From Alkalinema sp. FACHB-956 (lineage in GTDB: Bacteria; Cyanobacteriota; Cyanobacteriia; Leptolyngbyales; Leptolyngbyaceae), in NCBI RefSeq assembly GCF_014697025.1, contig NZ_JACJRC010000011.1, positions 62,001 to 126,000 of the forward strand: 64,000 nt of DNA. Direction: 5' to 3'. Below the pieces are notes generated by a model. It saw nothing but the letters and a program-made list of their open reading frames with translations, was not told the origin of the DNA and did not search any database. Positions 37,097 to 46,213 of the stretch are shown here, one piece after another. Numbering within the stretch: position 1 is the stretch's first letter; each line of letters begins with the position of its first letter. Made by a program: the position numbers and the translations under genes.

Positions 37097-38305
37097 ATGA
37101 ATTACACGCTTAATCCTTTATTGGAACAAACTCAACCATCAATGGTGATTGATAATACCAATGATTGTAACAGTACTATAATTCACATTAACGATACCAC
37201 TTTGAGGGATGGAGAACAGGCCGCTGGAATTGCGTTTAATCTTCAGGAAAAGATCGCGATCGCAACATTTTTAGACTTGATCGGGGTACCGGAACTGGAA
37301 GTAGGAATTCCCGCCATGGGCCAGGAAGAAGCGGCGGCCATTCGATCGATCGTGGAATTGGGTTTGAAGACCCAACTGCTCGGATGGAACCGCGCAAAAA
37401 TTGCGGATGTACAGGCTTCGCTCAATTGTGGTTTGCAACGGGTCCAGATTTCCATTCCGGTGTCGGAGGTACAAATTGCAGCTAAGTTCCATGGCCAGTG
37501 GCGTGTGATGTTGCATCAGTTACGGGAAGTAGTTGAATTTGCCCGCGATCGCGGATTGTCAGTGGCGATCGGCGGCGAAGATTCTTCTCGGGCCGATGAA
37601 TCCTTTTTGTTAGATGTGGCATTGTTAGCCCAGGAATGGGGAGCCTTTCGATTTCGCTTCTGTGACACGGTGGGCATTCTCGATCCCCTCACGACCTACC
37701 AAAAAGTTAATCGCTTGGTTAAACATCTCGCAATTCCCGTGGAAATGCATACCCATAACGATCTAGGTTTAGCAACGGCGAATGCATTGGCAGGGATTCA
37801 AGCAGGGGCAAAATCGGTTAACACGACAGTCAATGGCTTAGGTGAACGGGCAGGCAATGCGGCGATCGAAGAAGTGGTGATGGCGCTGAAACGTATTTAT
37901 GGAATATCAACCCATGTGGATACGAAGCGCTTGTTAGAGCTATCTCGCCTGGTTGCTAAAGCCTCAAATTGTCCGGTGCCCCCTTGGAAAGCGATCGTGG
38001 GAGAAAATACCTTTGTCCACGAGTCCGGTATCCACGTCCACGGAGTCCTCCAAAATCCAGTCACCTATGAGCCATTTGCCCCGGAGGATGTGGGCTGGGA
38101 GCGCCGTTTGGTCGTGGGCAAACATTCCGGTCGCCATCTTGTGGTGAGTTTGCTGCAACAGCAGGGTGTGTTACTGAATCCGGAGGAGGTGCAATCGTTA
38201 GTCGAAGCGGTGCGACGGCGATCGACGCAAATGAAACGCAATCTCTCGATCGAAGAGTTATTAAATTTAGTTCCCCAAGTGAGGTCGTACGCCCATGCAA
38301 CTTGA
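37097..38305 (+). CDS. nifV: Homocitrate synthase NifV
   Basis: Condenses acetyl-CoA and 2-oxoglutarate to homocitrate, the organic ligand of FeMo-co. HMGL-like TIM barrel motifs: INDTTLRDGEQAAGIAF (start of the active site), EMHTHNDLGLATANALAG (metal-binding histidines), NTTVNGLGERAGNAA, and VGKHSGRH near the C terminus. 402 residues, normal size, with about 25 extra N-terminal residues before the barrel. It starts 18 bases after nifP and overlaps nifZ by 11 bases. Confidence 0.96.
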   Translation: MNYTLNPLLEQTQPSMVIDNTNDCNSTIIHINDTTLRDGEQAAGIAFNLQEKIAIATFLDLIGVPELEVGIPAMGQEEAAAIRSIVELGLKTQLLGWNRAKIADVQASLNCGLQRVQISIPVSEVQIAAKFHGQWRVMLHQLREVVEFARDRGLSVAIGGEDSSRADESFLLDVALLAQEWGAFRFRFCDTVGILDPLTTYQKVNRLVKHLAIPVEMHTHNDLGLATANALAGIQAGAKSVNTTVNGLGERAGNAAIEEVVMALKRIYGISTHVDTKRLLELSRLVAKASNCPVPPWKAIVGENTFVHESGIHVHGVLQNPVTYEPFAPEDVGWERRLVVGKHSGRHLVVSLLQQQGVLLNPEEVQSLVEAVRRRSTQMKRNLSIEELLNLVPQVRSYAHAT

Positions 38306-38567
38306 TGAATTGGCCATGGATTTACCCCCACGGTTTGAGATTGGCGAAAAGGTTCGCGTTCGGAAATTGATTCGGAATGATGGCACATTTCCCGGTCAGG
38401 AAATTGGAGCCACGTTAGCTAAAAAAGGTGAAATGGGCTACGTGATCAGTGTCGGGACTTTTTTGCAAACGGCTTATATCTACGCTGTGCATTTTCTGAG
38501 TACAGGTTACATTGTCGGCTGTCGTGGGCAGGAGTTAGATGCCATTGAAGGCAAGGAGAGTGATTGA
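38295..38567 (+). CDS. nifZ: NifZ family protein
   Basis: A 90-residue NifZ, which assists P-cluster maturation of the MoFe protein. The core RFEIGEKVRVRKLIRNDGTF and GEMGYVISVGTFLQTAYIYA is family-typical. Its first codons overlap the end of nifV, implying translational coupling. The last codons are part of a 19-bp direct duplication (ATTGAAGGCAAGGAGAGTG at 38544 and 38563), so the natural C terminus may have been altered. Confidence 0.92.
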   Translation: MQLDELAMDLPPRFEIGEKVRVRKLIRNDGTFPGQEIGATLAKKGEMGYVISVGTFLQTAYIYAVHFLSTGYIVGCRGQELDAIEGKESD

Positions 38568-38581
38568 AGGCAAGGAGAGTG
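38544..38581. repeat. 19-bp direct duplication at the nifZ 3' end
   Basis: ATTGAAGGCAAGGAGAGTG twice, at 38544 and 38563, running across the nifZ stop codon. Confidence 0.85.
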
Positions 38582-38703
38582 AAGGTAATTCAGCGTTCCA
38601 TTAGCGTTTGTCCGACTCATTCTTTTCCCATTAATTCTTGTAGCGTTAAGTCTTGTCCTGGTAATCCCTATCCCATTCATTTGTACGATCGGAGAGTAAA
38701 TCG

Positions 38704-38907
38704 ATGAAAGTGATGTTGCGTCAGAATTCGACGGGTACGTTATTGGTCTATGTGGCGAAGAAGGATTTGGAGGAGGAAGTGGTTTCCCAGGTGCAGGATG
38801 CGGAGGGTCGGATTCTGACGTTAGCGAATGGCTGGGAACTCGCGATCGCGAATTTAGAGGAGCCGCTGCAACTCCCGCAAACCGTAGAAGCCAAGCGCTT
38901 GGCTTAA
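38704..38907 (+). CDS. nifT: NifT/FixU family protein
   Basis: A 67-residue NifT (MKVMLRQNSTGTLLVYVAKK, then NGWELAI). Function is unknown; loss has little effect in other diazotrophs. It ends the nifP-nifV-nifZ-nifT operon and converges on the multicopper oxidase gene. Confidence 0.9.
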   Translation: MKVMLRQNSTGTLLVYVAKKDLEEEVVSQVQDAEGRILTLANGWELAIANLEEPLQLPQTVEAKRLA

Positions 38908-39052
38908 TTTTACCCACCTGGGGCATGATTTTACCCACTTGGATGAGGGTAATAACTGCCCTCGGCCTAAAGCGGATGAAGGTGAAATTGTTGGTTGCCA
39001 CATTTGGATAGGTTCCTCATCTGGAGCATTCATACCACCTGAGTCTGTAAAT

Positions 39053-40861
39053 TTAGGCAGTAATCTGATAATTCCGCATCATACCGCCATCTTCGTGTTC
39101 TAAGTTATGGCAGTGATACATCGATCGACCGCTGTAATGGGTAAACTTCATCAATAGGTTCACCTGTTCTCCCGGCATAACCATGACCGTATCTTTCCAA
39201 CCATCGTCGATATACCCCGCTTTGACCGTTTGCCAATCGGTTTGCCCATTGGTTTGCCCATTAGTTTGCCCATTGGGTAAGACTTGTCGATCGATGACCT
39301 GAAACTGGACGCCATGGATATGAATTGGATGAGCCATACTGTGCGCCATGCCCATCGCATTCATTCTGAACTGTTGATTGGGGTTACGATTTGGACTTGC
39401 GTTAGTAGTGTTGATGATACTCCACTGCTCGATCGTATTCAGTTTCACGATCTCATCGTCAGTGACTGCATCCATTTCAAAGGTTCGATCGTTCAATAAC
39501 CATTGCATTCCAACATTGCTAATCTTGACTCTCCGAGGATTGTTTGCATTCACGGCATCTGAAGATGTTAAGCGGGCAGCTTGGGTGAGAACGTTGGGTA
39601 ACGTTAGCGATTCCTTCTCCTGACGATCAACTTTTATTTTAAGTAATGGCATTGCTGTCCCCATTTCAGGGACGTTTCGATTCATGCCCTGCATTCCTGG
39701 CATCATGCCACCCATTCCCAGAGTTTCTGCACCAGAAAACTCTAAGCTATTGAGAAAGACCTCTGTTCCAACTTTGAGCTTGCTAAAATCAGCCCAGAGA
39801 TCTACCCGTTCCCCCGGAGCCAGCATGATGTAGGGCCGTTGAATCGGTTTGGGCAGTAGATGACCATCGGTGGCGATCGCGATCAGAGGTTCACCATGGC
39901 TCCACGCAAGTTTATAAATTCGGGCATTGGAGCCGTTTAAAACCCGCAACCGATAAATTCGAGTGGCGACACGCAGCGGTTCATTCCAATACCCATTGAC
40001 AAGAATTTTATCACCCAAGAATCCCATCATTTGGCCCATCATTTGGCCCATCGTGCCGCCCATACCCGCATTGGGATTTCTTCCACGATTCATCATTGGC
40101 CCCATTCCAGGCATCATTCCAGGCATCATCCCAGGCATCATTCCAGGCATTCCTGGCCTGCCCTGCTGTGCCCGGTTCTGGAACCCCAGATAAAGCAACT
40201 GATTTTGCCGATCGAAGCTGCGATCCTGTAGAACGATCGGGAGGTCATAGTCACCAGTGGGCAGGTTGAGCTTGGATTCTTCCTCATCAGTCACTAGGAA
40301 CAGCCCCGCCAAGCCTCGGTAGACCTGTTCGCCAGTGAGCTGGTGGGGATGGGCATGGAACCAGTTGCTACCCGCTGGATTCACCACGTCGAATTCGTAG
40401 GTATAGTGTCCCCCTGGAGCGATCGATTGCTGGGGATGACCATCCATCGCCTCCGGTACAATTAACCCATGCCAATGGATAATACTGGGCTGATTTCCCG
40501 GTAACGCATTTTCAAAGTGAATCCTCACCCGTTGGCCTTGGCGAACTCGGATGATTGGGCCGAGGTAACTATTGGGCAGAACTTGCAAACTGGTGGCATC
40601 GCCTTTTACGAGGCTAGCTTGGTAAGCCCAGACTGGCGTGGATTCTCCGGGTAGAATTTTAACGCGATCGACAACGGCTTTGAGATTAATCTCAACATCA
40701 GGGCTACGAATACTAGAAAGCAGATTTGTAGAAGAAGGAGGAGAAGAACGAGAAACCGTTTGAGTACAACTCGTTAACAGTTGGTGCAATCCACCCCCTA
40801 GGGCAAATCCACCCGTTGTTAGGATAAATCGACGCCGTGAAATGAGTCTTGTCATCAACAT
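39053..40861 (-). CDS. Tat-exported multicopper oxidase with Met-rich loop (CueO-like)
   Basis: A 602-residue periplasmic copper oxidase, likely oxidising Cu(I). Tat signal SRRRFILTTGGFALGG and a Cys (TSCTQ) at the N terminus; copper ligands in IIHWHGL, NWFHAHPH, HPIHIHG and MYHCHNLEHEDGGMM. A methionine-rich insert (about 234-275, repeats of MMPG) resembles the Cu(I)-binding loop of CueO. Near residue 540 a 12-bp coding repeat gives NGQTNGQTNGQTDWQT. ATG 40861 is preferred over TTG 40876 because AAGAGG lies upstream. It is the last gene of the copper module headed by the MerR regulator. Confidence 0.9.
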   Translation of the reverse strand: MLMTRLISRRRFILTTGGFALGGGLHQLLTSCTQTVSRSSPPSSTNLLSSIRSPDVEINLKAVVDRVKILPGESTPVWAYQASLVKGDATSLQVLPNSYLGPIIRVRQGQRVRIHFENALPGNQPSIIHWHGLIVPEAMDGHPQQSIAPGGHYTYEFDVVNPAGSNWFHAHPHQLTGEQVYRGLAGLFLVTDEEESKLNLPTGDYDLPIVLQDRSFDRQNQLLYLGFQNRAQQGRPGMPGMMPGMMPGMMPGMGPMMNRGRNPNAGMGGTMGQMMGQMMGFLGDKILVNGYWNEPLRVATRIYRLRVLNGSNARIYKLAWSHGEPLIAIATDGHLLPKPIQRPYIMLAPGERVDLWADFSKLKVGTEVFLNSLEFSGAETLGMGGMMPGMQGMNRNVPEMGTAMPLLKIKVDRQEKESLTLPNVLTQAARLTSSDAVNANNPRRVKISNVGMQWLLNDRTFEMDAVTDDEIVKLNTIEQWSIINTTNASPNRNPNQQFRMNAMGMAHSMAHPIHIHGVQFQVIDRQVLPNGQTNGQTNGQTDWQTVKAGYIDDGWKDTVMVMPGEQVNLLMKFTHYSGRSMYHCHNLEHEDGGMMRNYQITA

Positions 40862-40889
40862 AGGAAACCTCTTCAAGCAGTGAATTGAT

Positions 40890-41156
40890 TTATCGAGGCC
40901 GGGGCGATCCTAAGAACCACCAGAGTTCCATGCCCATGAGGGTGAGTCCTCCGATCGTGACAATGGCCCGATGACTCAAGGGGTGGTCGATCGCTTGAAA
41001 TTCAGGGTGGGCCGCAGGATTTGCTGGGGGGGAATGCTTGTCCCCTGCTAGGCTCGGAAATCCGATCGTCAGCGCTAGAATCAGACCCATTAAACCAATG
41101 GTTTGCACCCAGCGGAACGATCGAGGCAATCGAAATGTTAGGGAAAAGAAACGCAT
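40890..41156 (-). CDS. Small membrane protein of the copper module
   Basis: An 88-residue protein I do not recognise. It has a basic N terminus, a signal-anchor helix (about 18-37), a His/Pro-containing periplasmic stretch (DKHSPPANPAAHPEFQAIDH) and a second helix (about 62-82) with several Met, ending GSPRPR. Its place between copA and the oxidase (15 and 28 bases) and the His/Met content suggest a copper-handling accessory, which is inference. Confidence 0.6.
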   Translation of the reverse strand: MRFFSLTFRLPRSFRWVQTIGLMGLILALTIGFPSLAGDKHSPPANPAAHPEFQAIDHPLSHRAIVTIGGLTLMGMELWWFLGSPRPR

Positions 41157-41171
41157 AGTCTAGCTCCTTAC

Positions 41172-43427
41172 TTAGGAAAGACGAAAACGACGAAGACGAA
41201 GAGCGTTGGTTACAACGGAAATTGAACTTAAAGCCATGGCTGCTCCTGCAATAATTGGGCTGAGCAACCAACCAAAGAGGGGAAAGAGAATACCAGCGGC
41301 GATCGGAATACCCGCCACGTTATAGCCAAAGGCAAATAGCAGGTTTTGACGAATATTTTTCATCGTGGCTTTGCTGAGACGAATAGTAGTAGGAATGCTA
41401 CGGAGATCACCAGAAATCAGAATAATCTCAGCGGTGGCAATGGCAATATCCGTCCCGGTACCAATGGCAATGCCCACGTCCGCTTGAGCCAGGGCAGGAG
41501 CATCGTTAATGCCATCTCCCACCATGGCGACTCGTTTCCCTTCGGCTTGCAGGTGCTGGATCATTGCAGCCTTTTGATCCGGTCGCACTTCGGCTAAGAC
41601 TCGCTGGATGCCGATCGACTGGGCGATCGCGTCGGCAGTGCGGTGGTTATCCCCCGTCAGCATGACGACTTCCAAACCCATTTTCTGGAGGGTGTGAACA
41701 GCTTCGGCGGAGGTGGGCTTGAGGATATCGGCAACGGCGATCGCACCTTGGATTTCACCATTGATGGCCATTAAGCTCACGGTTTTGCCTTGGCTTTCCC
41801 AGCGATCGACCTGCGTTTGAACGATCGCGGTATCCATGGCTAAACTCTCTAGCCAGCGCTGGGTTCCCACTTGAACCAACGCTCCAGCAATGGTTCCCTG
41901 AACGCCACAGCCCGGAATGGCTGCAAATTGTTCCACCGTTGGCCAAGTCGTGATCTGAGCCACTTGTTCCGCATAGTGAACGATCGCGGCGGCGAGGGGA
42001 TGTTCGGATTGGCGTTCCAGTGCACCGATCAACGGTAGAATTTCAGCGGGCAATAAGGTACCGGATTTCAGTAACTCCGATCGCGTAATCAAGTCCGTCA
42101 CTTCTGGTTTGCCTTGGGTGATGGTTCCGGTTTTATCCAGCACGATCGTTTGAATTTTGTGAGCCAGTTCTAAGCTATCTGCATTTTTAATCAAAATGCC
42201 ATGCTTTGCCCCTTGGCCAATCCCAACAGTCACCGATGTCGGGGTCGCCAATCCTAGCGCACAGGGACAGGCAATAATTAACACACTGACCATGGTTAAC
42301 AGCGCCAGGGTCACATTGCCCATCCAGTTGTACCAGAGGACGAAGGTGAAAATCGCGATCGCAATCACACCGGGGACAAACCAGCCCGTTACCTGATCGG
42401 CCAGCTTTTGAATCGCGGCTTTGGAGCCTTGGGCTTGCTGGACGAGTTGAATAATTTGGGCCAGGGTGGTGGACTCGCCAATACGGGTAGCACGAAATTG
42501 AAAGCTTCCGGTTTGGTTAATCGTAGCTCCAATGACTTCATCACCGATGTGCTTGCTGACGGGTAAACTTTCTCCCGTAATCATTGATTCGTCGATCGTG
42601 GAAGTTCCAGCAATCACAATGCCATCTACAGGAATTTTTTCGCCAGGGCGTACCACGACAATTTCATCCATCATCACCGCGTCGATCGGGATATCGATTT
42701 CCTGTTGGTTACGAATGACCCGTGCTGTTTTTGCTTGTAATCCGATTAACTGCCGAATGGCTTCCGACGTTTCACCCTTGGCCCGATTCTCCAACCAGCG
42801 ACCTAGCAAGGTGAGGGTGATAATCATACCGGAGGCTTCGTAGTAAACCTCGGCGGGGAGTCCCTGGGCTTGGAAATAATCGGGCACGATCGTCACCCAG
42901 AGGGAATAGCCGTAGGCGATTAGAGTTCCCAGGGAAATCAGCGTATTCATATCGGCGCGGCGGTGGCGAAAGGCCGCCCAAGCCCCGCGATGGAAGCCAA
43001 GTCCCACCCAAAATTCGATCGGGGTGGTGATGGCTAGCTGAACCCAAGGATTGGCTAATCCTGATAACAGGGTGGGGAGTTGTATGCCAACATGGTGCAG
43101 GGTGCCGATCACCAGTAATGCACTTAGGATGCTACTGATCGTTACCTTGCGTTGGAGCGATCGCTGTTCTGCTTGGTGGGTTCTGCGATCGACATCCAGA
43201 TCCTGCACGGCAGAGACGATGGGAGTGGCTTGGTAGCCGATTTCCTGAACCGTTTGCTGAATTTGATTGGGAGTAGTCTGCTGGGGATCATAAATGACTT
43301 GGGCTTGCTCAATGCCAAAATTGACAGCGCAATCCGCAACGCCCGCCACATGTTTGATCGCCTGTTCGATCGCGTTGGCGCACCCTGCACAACTCATGCC
43401 GCCCAACCGTAACTGAAGGGTTTCCAT
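41172..43427 (-). CDS. copA: Copper-exporting P1B-type ATPase CopA
   Basis: A 751-residue heavy-metal ATPase pumping Cu(I) out of the cytoplasm. One N-terminal HMA domain with [16 protein letters not shown] (C13, C16); membrane CPC motif in [13 protein letters not shown] (about 386); phosphorylation site DKTGTITQG (about 427); HP motif in [20 protein letters not shown] near the C terminus. The ATG at 43427 gives the normal HMA start, and the frame upstream overlaps the regulator gene. The MerR stop is 11 bases upstream. Confidence 0.93.
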   Translation of the reverse strand: METLQLRLGGMSCAGCANAIEQAIKHVAGVADCAVNFGIEQAQVIYDPQQTTPNQIQQTVQEIGYQATPIVSAVQDLDVDRRTHQAEQRSLQRKVTISSILSALLVIGTLHHVGIQLPTLLSGLANPWVQLAITTPIEFWVGLGFHRGAWAAFRHRRADMNTLISLGTLIAYGYSLWVTIVPDYFQAQGLPAEVYYEASGMIITLTLLGRWLENRAKGETSEAIRQLIGLQAKTARVIRNQQEIDIPIDAVMMDEIVVVRPGEKIPVDGIVIAGTSTIDESMITGESLPVSKHIGDEVIGATINQTGSFQFRATRIGESTTLAQIIQLVQQAQGSKAAIQKLADQVTGWFVPGVIAIAIFTFVLWYNWMGNVTLALLTMVSVLIIACPCALGLATPTSVTVGIGQGAKHGILIKNADSLELAHKIQTIVLDKTGTITQGKPEVTDLITRSELLKSGTLLPAEILPLIGALERQSEHPLAAAIVHYAEQVAQITTWPTVEQFAAIPGCGVQGTIAGALVQVGTQRWLESLAMDTAIVQTQVDRWESQGKTVSLMAINGEIQGAIAVADILKPTSAEAVHTLQKMGLEVVMLTGDNHRTADAIAQSIGIQRVLAEVRPDQKAAMIQHLQAEGKRVAMVGDGINDAPALAQADVGIAIGTGTDIAIATAEIILISGDLRSIPTTIRLSKATMKNIRQNLLFAFGYNVAGIPIAAGILFPLFGWLLSPIIAGAAMALSSISVVTNALRLRRFRLS

Positions 43428-43438
43428 GGCGTATTTCT

Positions 43439-43900
43439 CTAGGAAGTAAAGGGGTCTGAATCCGGGGAAGCGGTGGAAGAATCCAGTGAAGCATCTAGAT
43501 TGGGACAAATGATGCCGGGTTCCGGCTGGGGAGCGATCGACCAGTCGGCCAAAATCTGAACCAGTTCCTGGCGCAGGTTGGCCAATTCGGTCATGCGGCG
43601 ATCGAGATCCGCGACATGCTGTTCCAACTTACTTTTAATATCGTGGCAGGGTAATTCTCCACGATCGTAAATGGATAGGCACTCACGCACCTCCTGGAGA
43701 CTCAACCCCAAGGATTGCAAACGTTTGATAAACGCCAAACGCGCAATCACATTTGGATGAAACAACCGAAATTTTCCCTCGGTTCGGTCTGCGGCTTGTA
43801 GTAAGCCCAGTTCTTCGTAATAACGAATGGTTTTGACGGGAACTCCGCTCTGGATCGCCACTTCACCAATTTTGAGCAGAGTGATTGAGGGGTTTCGCAT
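43439..43900 (-). CDS. MerR-family copper-responsive regulator
   Basis: A 153-residue MerR protein: HTH at residues about 7-26 ([20 protein letters not shown]), a dimerisation helix, and a C-terminal metal loop region with the Cys of [14 protein letters not shown] and PGIICPNLD. Two Cys spaced far apart and copA next door favour a CueR-like Cu(I) sensor. ATG 43900 has AAAGGAG upstream. It starts the merR-copA-small protein-oxidase operon. Confidence 0.88.
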   Translation of the reverse strand: MRNPSITLLKIGEVAIQSGVPVKTIRYYEELGLLQAADRTEGKFRLFHPNVIARLAFIKRLQSLGLSLQEVRECLSIYDRGELPCHDIKSKLEQHVADLDRRMTELANLRQELVQILADWSIAPQPEPGIICPNLDASLDSSTASPDSDPFTS

Positions 43901-43927
43901 CACGATCGCTCCTTTCACTGAGCCTTT

Positions 43928-43959
43928 AGTATAAATACTCCAGTCAGCTAGAGAGTCAA
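43928..43959 (-). promoter_or_regulatory. MerR-type promoter/operator of the copper operon
   Basis: On the minus strand -35 TTGACT (43954-43959) and -10 TATACT (43928-43933) are separated by 20 bases, the long spacer that MerR regulators untwist. The spacer contains the dyad CTCTAG-CTGA-CTGGAG (43938-43953, five of six pairs). It is 28 bases upstream of the MerR start codon, so autoregulation of the whole operon is likely. Confidence 0.65.
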
Positions 43960-44126
43960 GTCTAATCAGACCCAATCTCAGAGTAAATTGCAGAGTAAAT
44001 TGCAGAGCAAAGATTCAGAGCAAAAATCCAGAGCAAAAATCCAGAGCAACAAAATCGATCGTCAGGTGGGATTCACAGAAGGAATCTCAACCAACGATCG
44101 GGCCTAGATTATAGCTTTTCAGTCAG

Positions 44127-45101
44127 TTAACTGGCTTGGGAAATGGGCAGGGAAATCGATCGCGAACTGCTCGGTGAAAAATATCGCCGTAGGTTAGAAC
44201 GATTGGGGGAGGGGGAGGCCGGTTGGGGGACGGGATGGTGCTTGATTGCAGCACTTCTCAGCTTTCGCATTCCTGATTTTTCGATTTGCCGTACCCGTTG
44301 TTCACTCACTCCCCCTAGCATTTGCCCGATCGTTTTTCGACTGCGGGTATCCCCCGTTTCTAGACCATACTTCGCACTAATGGCAAAGCGTTCTTGGGTC
44401 GTTAAACAATTCATTAACGTATGAACTTCCTGGCTGATTAACTCCAGCTCCACTTGGTCTTCTGGGCCTAAATGGGAATCGGCAATCATTTCCGATAAGG
44501 GCGTTTCGTCATCGCCCACCAGCCGATCGAGGGAGGTGGTTTTGCGGGTTTGGGCCAGTAAGTCTTCTAACTGCTCGACATCCATTTCCAAGGCCAAAGC
44601 CAGTTCACTGCGGCGGGGTTGGCGACCGAGGGTTTGGGTCAGTTGCCGCTGGACTTTTTTGAACTGATTGAGCCGTTCAGTGACGTGAATGGGCAGACGA
44701 ATGGCACGGGATTGCTCGGCGATCGCGCGGGTGATGGCTTGGCGAATCCACCAATAGGCATAGGTCGAAAACTTATAGCCACGATCGGGGTCAAATTTTT
44801 CCGTGGCGCGGGACAGCCCCAAGCTGCCCTCTTGGATCAAATCCATAATATCGACACCACGATTAACATAGCGTTTGGCAATACTGACCACAAGCCGCAG
44901 ATTGGCTTGAATCATCCTTTGCCGTGCCAGTTCTCCTTGCCGTATCTGTTGCTTTTGTTGAGGCGTTCTTTCTGGGGCAGGAACCTCAGAAAGGCTTAAC
45001 ATTTCTTGGATTTGACAGGCAAGGACTTGTTCGTCTGCTGAGGTTAGCAGAGGGGTTTTTCCGATCGCCTTAAGATAATCACGCACCAAATCACTAGTCA
45101 T
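44127..45101 (-). CDS. Group 2 sigma-70 family RNA polymerase sigma factor
   Basis: A 324-residue primary-like sigma factor without region 1.1. Region 1.2 starts at SDLVRDYLKAIGKTPLL, region 2 has NLRLVVSIAKRYVNRGVDIMD and GYKFSTYAYWWIRQAITRAI, region 3 follows, and region 4 ends with GGVSEQRVRQIEKSGMRKLR. Non-essential group 2 sigma factors (SigB/C/D/E type) serve stress and nutrient responses in cyanobacteria; I cannot assign which. A Ser/Pro-rich 35-residue tail follows region 4. ATG 45101 is preferred over TTG 45116. Confidence 0.92.
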   Translation of the reverse strand: MTSDLVRDYLKAIGKTPLLTSADEQVLACQIQEMLSLSEVPAPERTPQQKQQIRQGELARQRMIQANLRLVVSIAKRYVNRGVDIMDLIQEGSLGLSRATEKFDPDRGYKFSTYAYWWIRQAITRAIAEQSRAIRLPIHVTERLNQFKKVQRQLTQTLGRQPRRSELALALEMDVEQLEDLLAQTRKTTSLDRLVGDDETPLSEMIADSHLGPEDQVELELISQEVHTLMNCLTTQERFAISAKYGLETGDTRSRKTIGQMLGGVSEQRVRQIEKSGMRKLRSAAIKHHPVPQPASPSPNRSNLRRYFSPSSSRSISLPISQAS

Positions 45102-45271
45102 ATCACGCTTACCCAATGCTGCAAACGGGACTCTACCAACAGACGTTCCAGCAAACCCCGTGGGGACGGGGAATTTCTCTGTAGGCTGTGATATTTAGTG
45201 TCTGGGAAAAACTTGAGGAACTTGTGAAGAAGGGGAAGTCAATTACTCCCCCTTGCTGGCTGCTGAAGGGT

Positions 45272-45565
45272 TTATTTTTTGTCCTCAGCGGCGCTAGCCA
45301 CCTTTTCCTTGAACGCCTTGCCGGCAGAAAACGCGGGCACAGTGGTTGCAGGAATCGTGATGGACTTCCCGGTTTGGGGGTTCCGGCCTTCACGGGCTTG
45401 GCGCTCGCGAGGTTCGAAGGTACCAAAACCAACCAAAGTTACTTTGTCACCATTGGCAACCGCATCCATGACTGTTTCGATCATGGCGCTGATGACTGCG
45501 TCTGCTTCTTTTTTGGTTACAGAAGCCTGTTCTGCTACTGCGTCGATGAGTTCACCTTTATTCAT
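45272..45565 (-). CDS. hup: HU family DNA-binding protein
   Basis: A 97-residue nucleoid protein. MNKGELIDAVAEQASVTKKE, VTLVGFGTFEPRERQAREGR and NPQTGKSITIPATTVPAFSA are HU hallmarks, including the DNA-bending arm with its proline. The C-terminal AAEDKK tail is acidic/basic mixed. It stands alone on the minus strand, 170 bases upstream of the sigma factor. Confidence 0.96.
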   Translation of the reverse strand: MNKGELIDAVAEQASVTKKEADAVISAMIETVMDAVANGDKVTLVGFGTFEPRERQAREGRNPQTGKSITIPATTVPAFSAGKAFKEKVASAAEDKK

Positions 45566-46213
45566 AGGAATCCGCTCGAATGCTAGATGTATGTGGATTT
45601 CTAGGCGATTATAGTCGCAACTATGGCAACGATCGCAAATTTTAAGTTAAAAAATTGATTTTTTTAATGGATGGAAGGGGCGAGGGGAGCGGATGACAGC
45701 CATTGGGCCCGATCGACCCGGATCCGAAAAGAATTATTTAGGATTACTAAAAGCCTTATCCTACAAGCGTTTCAGGGATTTTTTGCACTGGGGTAGAGCC
45801 AGCAATGGAAGCCAAACGCCTCTAAAGACTGTCCTCATAGGTATTTCAGCTTATTTTCCAGCAGATTTACGGGGTCGAAGATTTTCCCCAGGATTTTCTT
45901 TGAAATACAATATACTACATTTTGAAGTGCAAAATCACAGATCTTCATTACAATGGGTAAGACAATCATCCGAGCAGATGATTTTGGTAGATCTTTCGTT
46001 CCCTCGTGTGCCTTCCCCCGTGTGCGTTCCCTCGTCTTAATGAGATCGCGATTCGATCGCAAACAAATGGGTCTCATTGCAAACAAATAGGTCTCATTGC
46101 AAACAAATTAGTCCAATTGCAAGCAAATTAGTCTAATTACAAACAAATTGGGGTGAAATTCCCCTATTTCCCTTCATTCAGCTTTCGTTTACTTAATTTT
46201 TCCTCTATTCACT
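45566..46213. other. Gene-free region between HU and the ABC transporter
   Basis: About 650 bases. The part next to HU is AT-rich (TTTTAAGTTAAAAAATTGAT) and probably holds the HU promoter. The middle (45690-46040) has open frames on both strands without protein features. The right end is the 20-bp tandem repeat described separately. Confidence 0.5.
46059..46152. repeat. 20-bp tandem repeat, about 4.7 copies
   Basis: GCAAACAAATGGGTCTCATT and close variants at 46059, 46079, 46099, 46119 and a partial copy at 46139, 60 bases upstream of the ABC transporter start. Confidence 0.88.

Noticed and set aside
38908-39052. Possible terminator between nifT and the oxidase (TTACCC/GGGTAA)
   Set aside because: Stem of six weak pairs without a T run on either side.
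45200-45271. Possible terminator after HU (AAGGGG/CCCCTT on the minus strand)
   Set aside because: Loop of 13 bases and no proper U tract; too weak to call.
45693-46086. ORFs of 115 and 83 residues between HU and the ABC exporter
   Set aside because: They overlap on opposite strands, lack start signals and partly read the 20-bp repeat.
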